A DNA stretch of 64,000 bases from Variovorax sp. Root473 (GTDB lineage Bacteria > Pseudomonadota > Gammaproteobacteria > Burkholderiales > Burkholderiaceae_C), in NCBI RefSeq assembly GCF_001426505.1, contig NZ_LMEV01000017.1, forward strand, positions 499,339 through 563,338, read 5' to 3'. The position numbers and the translations under genes were made by a program. Below, one piece after another: positions 17,215-25,980 of the stretch. The notes beneath the pieces were generated by a model, which worked only from the letters and a program-made list of their open reading frames with translations, had not been told where the DNA came from and did not search any database. Numbering within the stretch: the stretch's first letter is position 1; the number at the start of each line of letters is the position of its first letter.

Positions 17215-18012
17215 ATGGACTACACCCGCTACCAGACCCTCGCCCTCACGCGCCGCGGCGCGAACGGCGCGGTGCTCGACATCCAGATGCGCGCCGCCAA
17301 CGGCAAGCTGCCCACGGCCGGGCATGACGGCCACCGCGAGCTGGCCGAGATCTGGCGCGACATCGCGGCCGACGACACGGTGCGCTGCGCCGTGCTGCGC
17401 GGCGAGGGCATGGGCTTTTCGGGCGGCGGCGACCTGGGCATGGTGCAGGACATGACCACCGACGACGCCGTGCGCCAGCGCGTCTGGAAGGAGGCGCGCG
17501 ACCTGGTCTACAACCTCATCAACTGCGACAAGCCCATCGTGAGCGCCATGCACGGCCCGGCCGTGGGTGCGGGGCTGGTGGCGGGCCTGCTGGCCGACAT
17601 TTCCATCGCGAGCAAGAACGCGAAGATCGTCGACGGCCACACGCGCCTGGGCGTGGCGGCGGGCGACCATGCGGCCATCGTGTGGCCGCTGTTGTGCGGC
17701 ATGGCCAAGGCCAAGTACCACCTGCTGCTGTGCGAGCCGGTGAGCGGCGAGGAGGCCGAGCGCATCGGCCTGGTGTCGCTGGCCGTGGACGAGGCCGACC
17801 TGCTGCCGCGCGCCTACGAGATCGCCGACCGCCTCGCGGCCTGCAGCCAGAGCGCGATCCGCTACACCAAGTACGCGCTGAACAACTGGCTGCGCCAGGC
17901 CGGGCCGACCTTCGACGCCTCGCTGGCGCTGGAGTTCATGGGCTTCGCGGGCGCCGACGTGCGCGAAGGCGTGGCCTCGCTGCGCGAGAAGCGCGCGCCG
18001 AACTTCGGCTGA
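17215..18012 (+). CDS. Enoyl-CoA hydratase/isomerase family protein
   Basis: A 265-residue crotonase-fold protein. The oxyanion-hole regions are seen as [16 protein letters not shown] and [22 protein letters not shown]. The second catalytic region ([21 protein letters not shown]) has Asp-His rather than the usual two Glu of hydratases, so the reaction may be isomerase- or decarboxylase-like. Start at 17215 was chosen over a GTG at 17194. Fatty or aromatic acid degradation is likely. Confidence 0.85.
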   Translation: MDYTRYQTLALTRRGANGAVLDIQMRAANGKLPTAGHDGHRELAEIWRDIAADDTVRCAVLRGEGMGFSGGGDLGMVQDMTTDDAVRQRVWKEARDLVYNLINCDKPIVSAMHGPAVGAGLVAGLLADISIASKNAKIVDGHTRLGVAAGDHAAIVWPLLCGMAKAKYHLLLCEPVSGEEAERIGLVSLAVDEADLLPRAYEIADRLAACSQSAIRYTKYALNNWLRQAGPTFDASLALEFMGFAGADVREGVASLREKRAPNFG

Positions 18013-18028
18013 GCCGAAGCCCGCCGTC

Positions 18029-19132
18029 TCAGGCCTTGCTCAGCCCCTGCAACGTCTGAAGGAGCACGACGCGCGTCTGCCCCAGCACCATGCCTTTCCA
18101 CTCGTCGTTGTCGCAGTAGAACGCGTCGCGCAGGCGGCGACGGATCTCGCGTTTCTGCGCTTCGGGCGCCTCGGGATGACGGCGCAGCCAGGTGTCGGCG
18201 CGCAGGCGCTCGAGCACTTCCAGGTCGGGCAGCGTGCCGAACTCCAGGCCCATGGGCGCGACGCGCGCGTTCGGGCATTCGTCGTACGCGGTCGAGATCA
18301 CGGGGCCCGACACGTCGGCCGAGGCCGAGTCGCCCGCGAAGGGCGCGAACACGTCGGCGCCCCACCAGGCATGGGCCAGCGCGAGGTCTTCGGGCGTGTT
18401 GCGGCCCGGGTAGATCTTTTCGCCGTGGCCGTAGGGGCCCAGGCCCGTGTGCACGTCGATCCAGCCCAGGTGCGTGGCCGAGGCTGCATAGCCGCGCAAG
18501 ATGGCGCGGATGGTGCGGTTGCTCCACGACGGCGCCGTGCCGCCGTAGAACAGGCCGTCGGGCGAGGTGTACTGCCCGCGCGTGACGGCCGCGCGGAAGG
18601 CGGTCATGCCGTGCGTGGCGATGTAGGCGGCCACCGCCGCGTCGTCGGCAGGCGTCGGCGGCCAGCTGGCGGGCAGCACCAGCGGCTCCACGTCGGCGTA
18701 CTCGGCGTTCACTGGCAGCGGTGCGCTGAAGTCGATGTGGTTGCGGTTCAGGTCGATGTTGTCTTCGTTGGTGCGGTGCAGGTGCGAGAAGCCGTGCGGG
18801 TTCACCGCATGCACCAGCAGCAGCGCGACGCCCGCGCGTTCGAGGCGCGCGAGCAGGTCGGCGTCGTTCAGCGTGGCGACCTGCGTGCCCGAGCCGCAGA
18901 AGCCCTCGGGGCCGTGTGTGCCCGAGGTGACGAGCAGCACCTTCCTGGCATCGGCCGCGCCGATCAGCGCGACGTCGGTGGCGAGTTCTTCGCCGAGCGC
19001 GCCGCGGTGCGTCGGGTGCACGAACGACTCGATGGTGGCGCCGCGCGCCGCGGCGGCTTCGAGGAACTTGGCGCGGGCTTCGACGTACGTGCCCGAGAAA
19101 TGGCGCGTGGCGGCGGTGGCAGGCTGGGACAT
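18029..19132 (-). CDS. DUF2817 / M14-like putative zinc carboxypeptidase
   Basis: A 367-residue protein with the M14-like zinc pattern: His and Glu in [14 protein letters not shown], later [24 protein letters not shown], and His in [15 protein letters not shown]. This matches DUF2817. Likely a metal-dependent amidase or carboxypeptidase. Start set at 19132 ([10 protein letters not shown]); 19153 or 19210 are in-frame alternatives. It follows the MHS transporter gene on the same strand by 46 bases, so uptake and hydrolysis of one substrate is plausible. Confidence 0.8.
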   Translation of the reverse strand: MSQPATAATRHFSGTYVEARAKFLEAAAARGATIESFVHPTHRGALGEELATDVALIGAADARKVLLVTSGTHGPEGFCGSGTQVATLNDADLLARLERAGVALLLVHAVNPHGFSHLHRTNEDNIDLNRNHIDFSAPLPVNAEYADVEPLVLPASWPPTPADDAAVAAYIATHGMTAFRAAVTRGQYTSPDGLFYGGTAPSWSNRTIRAILRGYAASATHLGWIDVHTGLGPYGHGEKIYPGRNTPEDLALAHAWWGADVFAPFAGDSASADVSGPVISTAYDECPNARVAPMGLEFGTLPDLEVLERLRADTWLRRHPEAPEAQKREIRRRLRDAFYCDNDEWKGMVLGQTRVVLLQTLQGLSKA

Positions 19133-19178
19133 GGCGGGAAGATTCCTGTGCATGAAGGCGGGAAGGAGGAAGACGGTA

Positions 19179-20519
19179 TCAGGCCGGCGCGTGCGCGTTG
19201 GCCGCGTCAATGTCGCGGCCGGTGTGGTCGCGCAACCAAAGCAGGCCGAGCAGCGACACCAGCGTCATCGCCACCAGGTACCAGGCCGGCGCGAGCTTGC
19301 TGCCGGTGGCGTTGACCAGCCAGGTGCTGATGAAGGGCGCGAAGCCGCCGAAGAGCGCCACGCCGACGCTGTAGACCAGCGACATGCCACTCGCGCGCAC
19401 GCGCTTGGGAAACATCTCCGGCAGCATCGTGATGCCCGGCACCGTCTGCACCACCAGGCCGATGCTCAGCACGCCGAGCACGGTGAACAGCACCCCGGGC
19501 GTCGGCGAGGCGTTGAGCCACAGGAAGCCTGGGTAGATCAGGATCGCCATCACGATGCGGCTCCACAGGATGAGCGTCTTGCGGCCCACGATGTCCGACC
19601 ACTTGCCCACGAGCGGCGCGAGCGCGAACGACAGCAGGCCCGTGAGCGCCGCGCCGAACAGCGCCACCGAGGGCGTCAGGCCGAGTTCGCGCACCGCGTA
19701 GGTCGGCATATAGAAGGTGACCACGTACGCCGCCGTGGTGCCGCCCACCAGCGCGAGGATGGCGGCCAGCACCGTCCTGCCGTGCTGTGTGCAGACGATC
19801 TTCAGGCTGCTTTCGCGCGGCGCCTTCGCGTCTTCGGGCGCGATGTGCAGCGACTCTTCCAGGTGGCGGCGGATGTACATGCCCACCGGCGCGATCAGCA
19901 TGCCGAGCACGAAGGGCACGCGCCAGCCCCAGCTTTGCATCGCCTCGGGCGTGAGCGAGAAGGTGAGCGCGCCCACCACCACGGCGCCGAGCATCACGCC
20001 CAGGCCCTGGCTCGCGAACTGCCAGCTCGCCATGTAGCCGCGGTTGGCCGGCGTGGCGTGCTCTACCAGCAGCGTGGTCGAGGCGCCCACCTCGCCGCCG
20101 GCAGAGAAGCCCTGGATCAGGCGCGCCAGCACGATCACGACCGGCGCTGCGACGCCGATGCTCGCGTAGGTCGGCGTGAAGGCGATCAGCGCGCAGCCCA
20201 GCGCCATCAGGAAGATCGTGAGCGTCATGGCCTTCTTGCGGCCCGCGCGGTCGGCGTACGCGCCGATCACGATGCCGCCGAGCGGCCGCATGATGAAGCC
20301 CACGCCGAAGCTCGCCACCGTCAGCAGCAGCTGGCCGTAGGAACTGAAGGTCGGGAAGAACAGCTTGCCGATCACCAGCGCGAGAAAGCCGTAGACCGTG
20401 AAATCGAAGAACTCCAGGCCGTTGCCGATGGTCGTGGCCACGATGGTCTGGCGCCGGCGTGCGGGCGATGAAGGCGCCAAGGCCGATGGGGCCGAGGGCT
20501 GGGAAGCGCGGGTGTTCAT
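19179..20519 (-). CDS. MHS-family (metabolite:H+ symporter) MFS transporter
   Basis: A 446-residue, 12-TM symporter. The hallmark MHS opening is ATTIGNGLEFFDFTVYGFLA, and motif A is GAYADRAGRKKAMTLTIFLM (about 85-105). IRRHLEES lies in the central loop. The group imports organic acids, betaines or similar solutes with protons. It is first in a minus-strand pair with the DUF2817 gene and divergent from a LysR regulator, which probably controls it. Confidence 0.88.
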   Translation of the reverse strand: MNTRASQPSAPSALAPSSPARRRQTIVATTIGNGLEFFDFTVYGFLALVIGKLFFPTFSSYGQLLLTVASFGVGFIMRPLGGIVIGAYADRAGRKKAMTLTIFLMALGCALIAFTPTYASIGVAAPVVIVLARLIQGFSAGGEVGASTTLLVEHATPANRGYMASWQFASQGLGVMLGAVVVGALTFSLTPEAMQSWGWRVPFVLGMLIAPVGMYIRRHLEESLHIAPEDAKAPRESSLKIVCTQHGRTVLAAILALVGGTTAAYVVTFYMPTYAVRELGLTPSVALFGAALTGLLSFALAPLVGKWSDIVGRKTLILWSRIVMAILIYPGFLWLNASPTPGVLFTVLGVLSIGLVVQTVPGITMLPEMFPKRVRASGMSLVYSVGVALFGGFAPFISTWLVNATGSKLAPAWYLVAMTLVSLLGLLWLRDHTGRDIDAANAHAPA

Positions 20520-20602
20520 GTGTCTCCTGGGTGTGGCTCGATAGCGCAGGCCGTCGGGCCTGGACCGCGGCGGATGCTAGAGACTCGGTGCTGTCATGAA
20601 AA

Positions 20603-20639
20603 GACAATAATTGGGCGTTAACGATAACTTTTGGTTGTC
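20603..20639. promoter_or_regulatory. AT-rich divergent promoter/LysR-site candidate
   Basis: GACAA (20603) and TTGTC (20635) face each other across an AT-rich stretch with GTTA-ACGA-TAAC (20617-20628). It sits in the 129-base gap between divergent lysR and MHS genes, where a LysR protein normally binds (T-N11-A-type dyads). Assigned by position and symmetry only. Confidence 0.45.
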
Positions 20640-20648
20640 ACTCCAGCG

Positions 20649-21551
20649 ATGAAGCCCAATCAGTTGCATGCCTTCGTGGCCGTGGTCGAGCAGATGAGCA
20701 TCCGCGCCGCCGCGCGCGTGCTCGGCATCTCGCAACCGGCCGTGACCAAGATCGTGCGCGAGCTGGAGCGCGAGGTCGGCGCGCCGCTGGTGGAGCGCAG
20801 TGTGAAAGGCGTGCGGCTCACGCAGTTCGGCCTGGCCTTTGCGCCGCGCGCGCGGCTGCTGCTGGCCGACATGGAACGCGCCCGCGACGAGATCGCGCAG
20901 ATCCGCGACGGCGCCACCGGCTCCGTCTCGCTGGCCGTGAGCGCCTCGTTCGCGCTGACGGTGCTGCCTGCCGCCTTCAAGGACTTCCACACGCGCCTGC
21001 CCGCGGTCGACGTGCAGTTCAGCGAGGCCGTGCTGCCATGGATGCTCGCGCGGCTGCGCGACGGGTACCTCGACTTTGCGGTGGCGCACATCGTGCCCGG
21101 CACGCTCGATCCGCAGTTCGAGGCGCTGGCGCTGTTTCCGGTGCAGCTCGTGGTCGGCCTGCGCGAGCGCCATCCGCTGCGCAATGCGCGCTCGCTGCAG
21201 GACCTCTATGCCGCCGAGTGGGTCCTGCCGGGCGACGACCATGGCGGCACCAACGCCGTGGCGCCGCTGTTCACGCCGCTCGGCTTGTCGCCGCCCGCGC
21301 GCGTGCTGCAGGGCCACTCGGTCACCGTGGCGCTCGCGCTGGTGGGCCACATGGACCTGATCGGCCTCTTCGTCGAGCCACTCGCAGGGCTCAGCTTCAA
21401 GCGCCACGGCATCCGGCGTGTCGAGGTGCGCGAGACGCTGCCGGTGCTGAACGTGTGCGTGGTGCGCCGGCGAGGGCAGCCGTCGACGCCGGCGGCGCAG
21501 CATTTCATTGAGTGCATCCAGCGGGCGTCGGCTGCGACGATGAAGGGATAG
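20649..21551 (+). CDS. LysR-family transcriptional regulator
   Basis: A 300-residue regulator. The N-terminal winged HTH is residues 1-60 (QLHAFVAVVEQMSIRAAARV then LGISQPAVTKIVRELEREVG), and the C-terminal ligand-binding domain starts at about 90. Start at 20649 was chosen because the HTH begins directly after it. Divergent from the MHS transporter/DUF2817 pair, its likely target; the inducer is unknown. Confidence 0.9.
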   Translation: MKPNQLHAFVAVVEQMSIRAAARVLGISQPAVTKIVRELEREVGAPLVERSVKGVRLTQFGLAFAPRARLLLADMERARDEIAQIRDGATGSVSLAVSASFALTVLPAAFKDFHTRLPAVDVQFSEAVLPWMLARLRDGYLDFAVAHIVPGTLDPQFEALALFPVQLVVGLRERHPLRNARSLQDLYAAEWVLPGDDHGGTNAVAPLFTPLGLSPPARVLQGHSVTVALALVGHMDLIGLFVEPLAGLSFKRHGIRRVEVRETLPVLNVCVVRRRGQPSTPAAQHFIECIQRASAATMKG

Positions 21552-21612
21552 CGGAGGCGGAGGGGGCGGCTCGTGTTGGCAGACGACAAGAGCCTTCTCG
21601 GGAAACGTCAGC

Positions 21613-21696
21613 TCATCGCAGGAAAATCAGCATCGTCACGACGACGCTGACGCTCGCCAACAGCAACACAAAGCCCACGAGCCGCCGCTTTCTCAT
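21613..21696 (-). CDS. Candidate 27-residue single-TM peptide
   Basis: The frame reads MRKRRLVGFVLLLASVSVVV and ends TMLIFLR: three basic residues then a 19-residue hydrophobic helix, with mostly G/C third positions. A strong GGAGG (21713-21717) sits at ideal spacing for a different ATG at 21706, whose 32-codon frame has poor codon use. For the hydrophobic frame the spacing to ATG is 16 bases, or about 10 if a CTG is used. It is divergent from the Fur-box-controlled reductase. Too short for a firm call. Confidence 0.4.
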   Translation of the reverse strand: MRKRRLVGFVLLLASVSVVVTMLIFLR

Positions 21697-21788
21697 GGGC
21701 AGTCATGAATTTCCTCCCTCATTGGCGTTTCGAAATGGAACGCTCTGGAGGCGATGCCAGGGGCGTGCGCGACTGGAAACTGCTATCA

Positions 21789-21807
21789 AATGAGAATTTC
21801 TCTCATT
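21789..21807. promoter_or_regulatory. Fur box upstream of the PepSY/flavodoxin reductase
   Basis: AATGAGA (21789-21795), five-base spacer, TCTCATT (21801-21807): a perfect 7-bp inverted repeat in a 19-bp frame that closely fits the Fur consensus family (AATGAGAAT-like half-sites). It is 84 bases before the reductase start and 93 before the small divergent ORF, so either or both should be repressed by Fe-Fur. Confidence 0.8.
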
Positions 21808-21890
21808 GATAATCCCTGCTGCAGCCGTGATCGACGCCGAGCGCTCCGGACTTCGTTTCTTTTTCTTCTTCCTTTCGTTCCTCGTTTTCC

Positions 21891-24284
21891 ATGGCCTTGT
21901 TGCGTCGCGTCTGGTTCCAGATCCATTGGTTCATCGGCATCACGGCGGGCAGCGTGCTGGTCGTCATCGGCCTGAGCGGCGCGACGCTGTCGTTCCGCGC
22001 CGAGATCACCGACCTGCTGAACCCGATCCCGGCGGCCTTGGCCGCGCCGCTGGCGCCGCCTGCGCTGCTCGAGCGCCTGCAGGCACAGTCGCCGGGGCGC
22101 CGCATCGCGTCGCTCACCGTGTTCACCGAGCCCGGGCGCCCCGCGCGCGTCGGCTTTGCGCCGCCGCCCGGCGAACGGCGCGGCGAGACGCGCTTCGTCG
22201 ATGCCGCCACCGGCGCGCTGCTGCCCGATCCCGTGGGCGAGCACTTCTTCGAGTTCGTCGAAGAACTGCACCGCTGGCTGCTGTTGCCGCGCGACGACGG
22301 CAAGCCCATCACCGGTTCGCTGGCGGGCCTGTTGCTGCTGCTCGCGCTGTCGGGCCTGTACCTGCGCTGGCCGCGCCGACCCTTCGCGTGGCGCCAGTGG
22401 CTGCGCATCGACTTCGCGCTGCGCGGACGCGCCTTCCTGTGGAACCTGCATGCGGTGGTCGGCACGATCGCACTGCTGGCCTACGTGGTGTCGACCAGCA
22501 CCGGCATGTACTGGGCCTTCGACGCGCTGCGCCAGGTGGTCGACGGCGCGGCCGGCGAGGCGCGCGTGGTGCGCACCGAACGCGCGCCGGCCGATTCCCC
22601 GGCGACGCTCGAGCTGGCGCGCGTCTGGCAAGCATTCACCGACACCACGCGCGGCGACTGGACGCAGGTCACGCTGCGGCTGCCCGCGCGCAACGGCGCG
22701 CAGGTCGAGGCCAACTACCTGCGCACGAACCCCGAGCACGAGCGCGCGCGCAACCGCCTGTACCTGCATGCCGCGACCGGCGAGACGCTGCGCCACGAAC
22801 GCTACGCCGACAAGCCGCTCGCGGGCCGGCTCGTGAACAGCATCTACCCGCTGCACATGGGCACCTACTGGGGCCTGCCGGGGCGCATCGTGATGATGCT
22901 CACCAGCCTGGGGCTCGCGCTGTTCGCGGTCAGCGGCTGGATGATGTACCTTGGCCGCCGCCGCACCGCGAAGGCCGTGCGCGCCGAGCGCGCGTTGCTC
23001 GATGCGGCCGCCGTGCCCGCCACGGCGGGCGATGCGGGCCAGGTGCTGGTCGCCTTCGCGAGCCAGACCGGCCATGCCGAGCGCCTCGCGCTGCAGACGG
23101 CCAGCGCGCTGCAGGCCGCCGGTGTCGCGGCGGTGGTGCGGCCCGTGTCCGCGTTGAATGTCGATGCGCTGCTGCATTTCCGGCAGGTGCTGTGGGTGGC
23201 GAGCAGCTTCGGCGAAGGCGAGCCGCCCGACAGCGCGCGTGCCTTCGCCCGTGCGTTCGCGCGGCAAGGCGGCCCGGGCTTGCGCCATCTGCGCTACGGC
23301 CTGCTCGCGCTCGGCGACAGCCACTACGCGACCTTCTGCGGCTTCGGTCGCAAGCTCGACCACGACCTGCACAACCAGGGCGCGCAACCGCTGTTCCCGA
23401 TGATCGAGGTGGACGGCGAAGACCCGCTGGCGCTCGCACGTTGGCACGACGCGCTGGGCGAGACCTTCGGGGTGCGCGAGGCCGCGTGGCCTGCGTCGAT
23501 CGCACCGGCTTTCGAAGCCTGGCGGCTCGACGGCCGACGCCTGCTCAATGCGGGCAGCCAGGGCGATCCGCTGTTCGAGATTGAACTGCGGCGTGCTGAA
23601 GGTAGCGATGCGATGAACTGGGCGCCCGGCGCACTGGTCGAGATCGTACCGCGCCAGATGCACGACGACGGCGCGCCGGCGCCCGCGCCGCGCAGCTACT
23701 CGGTCGCGTCGATTCCGTCCGATGGCGCGGTCCAGTTGCTGGTGCGGCAGGCACGGCACGACAACGGCCTGGGCGTGGCCTCGGGCTGGCTCACGGTGGG
23801 CGCACCGATGGGCGCGGAACTCGCGCTGCGCCTTGTCGCCAACCCGGGCTTCGCGCTGCCCGACGATGCGCGGCCCTGCATCTTCATCGGCAACGGCTCG
23901 GGCTTCGCGGGCCTGCGCGCGCTGCTGCGCGAACGCGCACGCCGCGGGCACGGCCGCAACTGGCTGGTGTTCGGTGAGCGGCAGGCCGCGCACGACGGTT
24001 TCGGGGTGGACGAGGTCGCCGCATGGCAGGCCGGCGGCCTCGTGGCGCGCGCCGATTTCGTCTACTCGCGCGACCAGGCCCAGCGCGTGTACGTGCAGGA
24101 CCGCCTGCGCGAGGCCGCCGAAGCGCTGAAGCAGTGGGTGGACGAGGACGGCGCGATCGTCTTCGTCTGCGGCAGCCTCGAAGGCATGGCCCCGGGCGTG
24201 GATGCGGCGCTGACCGAGGTGCTGGGCGAGAGCGGCATGGACGCGCTCATCGCCGAGGGCCGCTACCGGCGCGACGTGTACTGA
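21891..24284 (+). CDS. PepSY-TM / flavodoxin / FNR fusion reductase (putative siderophore-iron reductase)
   Basis: A 797-residue inner-membrane protein. N-terminal PepSY_TM region has TM segments near 12-35, 141-160, 186-206 and 331-352, with membrane-adjacent His12, 127, 187 and 322 as possible heme ligands. A flavodoxin domain starts at about 385 (VLVAFASQTGHAERLA, FGEGEPPDSAR). The FAD/NADPH-binding FNR-like domain runs to the end (PRSYSVASIP, CIFIGNGSGFAGLRALL, VYVQDRLRE, FVCGSLEGMAPGVDAAL). Such proteins are often labelled sulfite reductase flavoprotein but are found in iron-siderophore loci, where they probably pass electrons from NADPH across the membrane to ferric siderophores. The Fur box supports this. 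Confidence 0.87.
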   Translation: MALLRRVWFQIHWFIGITAGSVLVVIGLSGATLSFRAEITDLLNPIPAALAAPLAPPALLERLQAQSPGRRIASLTVFTEPGRPARVGFAPPPGERRGETRFVDAATGALLPDPVGEHFFEFVEELHRWLLLPRDDGKPITGSLAGLLLLLALSGLYLRWPRRPFAWRQWLRIDFALRGRAFLWNLHAVVGTIALLAYVVSTSTGMYWAFDALRQVVDGAAGEARVVRTERAPADSPATLELARVWQAFTDTTRGDWTQVTLRLPARNGAQVEANYLRTNPEHERARNRLYLHAATGETLRHERYADKPLAGRLVNSIYPLHMGTYWGLPGRIVMMLTSLGLALFAVSGWMMYLGRRRTAKAVRAERALLDAAAVPATAGDAGQVLVAFASQTGHAERLALQTASALQAAGVAAVVRPVSALNVDALLHFRQVLWVASSFGEGEPPDSARAFARAFARQGGPGLRHLRYGLLALGDSHYATFCGFGRKLDHDLHNQGAQPLFPMIEVDGEDPLALARWHDALGETFGVREAAWPASIAPAFEAWRLDGRRLLNAGSQGDPLFEIELRRAEGSDAMNWAPGALVEIVPRQMHDDGAPAPAPRSYSVASIPSDGAVQLLVRQARHDNGLGVASGWLTVGAPMGAELALRLVANPGFALPDDARPCIFIGNGSGFAGLRALLRERARRGHGRNWLVFGERQAAHDGFGVDEVAAWQAGGLVARADFVYSRDQAQRVYVQDRLREAAEALKQWVDEDGAIVFVCGSLEGMAPGVDAALTEVLGESGMDALIAEGRYRRDVY

Positions 24285-24944
24285 TCAGTCGGGCGGAAAG
24301 CGCACGCCCGGCTCACCCGCCTGCCAGGGCGCGTACTTGGGCATGGCGCGCGTGAACAGTTCCGACGCAGTCCAGCCCGCCAGCCAGGCCTGAAGGCGTG
24401 GCCAGGGCTGCGCGTCGAACCAGACTTGATCGACCATCGCGAACTGGCGCACGAAGGGCATGAGCGCCGCGTCGGCCAGCGTGGCGTGGGCGCCGGCCAG
24501 TTGCGCCGACATCGCCAGCCTGTCTTCGAGCCCTTGCAGGAAGCGCGCCCCGTCGTCGCGCGCCGATCCTTCCGATGCAGGGTGGCGCGCCGGGTACTTG
24601 TAGCGGTCGAGCAGCGGCTTGAAGTCGTTGTCGCAGGCGGCGACCAGTGTGAGCAGGTCGTCGAGCGTGCCGCGCTCCGGCGCGAGCCAGCGCAGCGGAT
24701 CGTGGCGGTGCAGCGCCCACAGCATCACGTCCAGGCTCTGCTCCAGCACCGCCGCGCCGCCGTCGAGCACCAGCACGGGCACCGTGCCCTTGGGCGAGGC
24801 CGCGAGCATCTCGGCGGGCTTGCGCTTGAGTTCGACCTCGCGCAGTTCGCAGCGCTGTTCGCCCGCCACCAGCGCGAGCCGGGCCCGCATCGCATAGGGG
24901 CAGCGACGGAACGAATAGAGCACGGGGAGGGCGGAATCGAGCAT
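24285..24944 (-). CDS. Glutathione S-transferase family protein
   Basis: A 219-residue GST. The N-terminal thioredoxin-fold part is LPVLYSFRRCPYAMRARLAL, with a Cys that may be catalytic (omega/GrxB-like), and PKGTVPVLVLDGG holds the cis-proline. The helical C-terminal domain follows. The stop abuts the reductase stop. gshA is in the same window. Specific substrate unknown. Confidence 0.87.
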   Translation of the reverse strand: MLDSALPVLYSFRRCPYAMRARLALVAGEQRCELREVELKRKPAEMLAASPKGTVPVLVLDGGAAVLEQSLDVMLWALHRHDPLRWLAPERGTLDDLLTLVAACDNDFKPLLDRYKYPARHPASEGSARDDGARFLQGLEDRLAMSAQLAGAHATLADAALMPFVRQFAMVDQVWFDAQPWPRLQAWLAGWTASELFTRAMPKYAPWQAGEPGVRFPPD

Positions 24945-25036
24945 GGGAGCGACAGGTGAGCAGGGGGAGCCGGCCGATTGTCGGCCCGTGCCCGCCGGGT
25001 CGCGCGGCGGCGGGTTTTTCCTCACAATCGACCGCC

Positions 25037-25909
25037 ATGGCCGAACGTCTTTTCCTCCGGCTTCACGACGACCCGCTGCACGGGCCGGAGTCGGGCGTGC
25101 CCGACGGCACGCTGCAGGTGCTTCCGATCGCGCCGGCACTGCAGTCGCATGTGTCGCACCTGATGATGTACCGCGAGACCTTCGCGCCCGGCCATGAGAT
25201 GCGCGAGCGGGTGCTGCCCGACGGCGCGATCCGGCTGGTCTTCAACTTCGGCGACGCGCCCTCGGCCGACGATGCGCCGGGGCAGGCGGTCGAAGCCATC
25301 GGCGCCTTCGCCGCGCCCGCCGTGGTGCGGATGCGCGACACGGTCGAAGGCCTGTCGGTGACGCTGCGCCCTGGCGCGGCGGCGGCGCTGCTCGGCGTGC
25401 CGGCCGGCGAGATCGCGGGCCGCGCGGTGCACCTCGATGAACTCTGGGGCGGCGAGGGCTCGACGCTGCTCGCGCGCATGGCCGAAGCGCGCGGCGATGT
25501 TGCACGTGCCGACCTGCTGCAGCAGGCGCTGATGAAGCGGCTGCACAAAGCCAGGGACGGCACGCCGCCGGCCGCCGCGATGCACGCCGCGCGGCTCATC
25601 GCCGCCGCCGATGGGCGCCGGGCCTTGCGCGAGGTGGCGCAGGCGGTCGGTGTGGGCGAGCGTCGGCTGCAGCAGCTTTTTCATGCGCACGTCGGGCTGT
25701 CTCCGCGCGCCTGGGGCCGGCTCGCGCGGCTGCATGCCTGCCTGCGAGCACTGCGCCAGCACAGCGCGCCGGCCTGGGCCGACATGGCGCTGGACCACGG
25801 GTTCTACGACCAGTCGCACCTCGTCAACGAGTTCCGCGCCCTGTGCGGCGTGACGCCCAGCGAGTTCCTCGGGCGCCGGGTTTCGGTTTCTTCCAAGACG
25901 GCGCGCTGA
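25037..25909 (+). CDS. AraC-family transcriptional regulator
   Basis: A 290-residue protein. The C-terminal two-helix-turn-helix domain (about 195-285) reads ALREVAQAVGVGERRLQQLF and ends with DMALDHGFYDQSHLVNEFRA and CGVTPSEFL. The N-terminal half is a DUF6597-like sensor region (LQSHVSHLMMYRETFAPG, VLPDGAIRLVFNFGD). Start at 25037. It is followed in 71 bases by an SDR gene that it may regulate. Confidence 0.88.
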   Translation: MAERLFLRLHDDPLHGPESGVPDGTLQVLPIAPALQSHVSHLMMYRETFAPGHEMRERVLPDGAIRLVFNFGDAPSADDAPGQAVEAIGAFAAPAVVRMRDTVEGLSVTLRPGAAAALLGVPAGEIAGRAVHLDELWGGEGSTLLARMAEARGDVARADLLQQALMKRLHKARDGTPPAAAMHAARLIAAADGRRALREVAQAVGVGERRLQQLFHAHVGLSPRAWGRLARLHACLRALRQHSAPAWADMALDHGFYDQSHLVNEFRALCGVTPSEFLGRRVSVSSKTAR

Positions 25910-25980
25910 GGCCGGCCTATCGTGGCGGCTTGTCCTCGCGCTGGAAGGAGGACTCTCACCGAACGAAGGAGCAACGACAC

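Noticed and set aside
17215..18012. Frameshift or pseudogene suspicion because usual hydratase Glu residues are not seen
   Set aside because: The frame is intact over full length; variation of catalytic acids is common in the crotonase family.
21552..21890. Longer gene in the 339-base gap between lysR and the reductase
   Set aside because: Only the tiny minus-strand frames and the Fur box stand out; other frames are short and lack codon bias.
21786..23993. 735-codon minus-strand open frame opposite the reductase
   Set aside because: Arg/Gln/His-rich shadow; the plus strand encodes recognised flavodoxin and FNR motifs.
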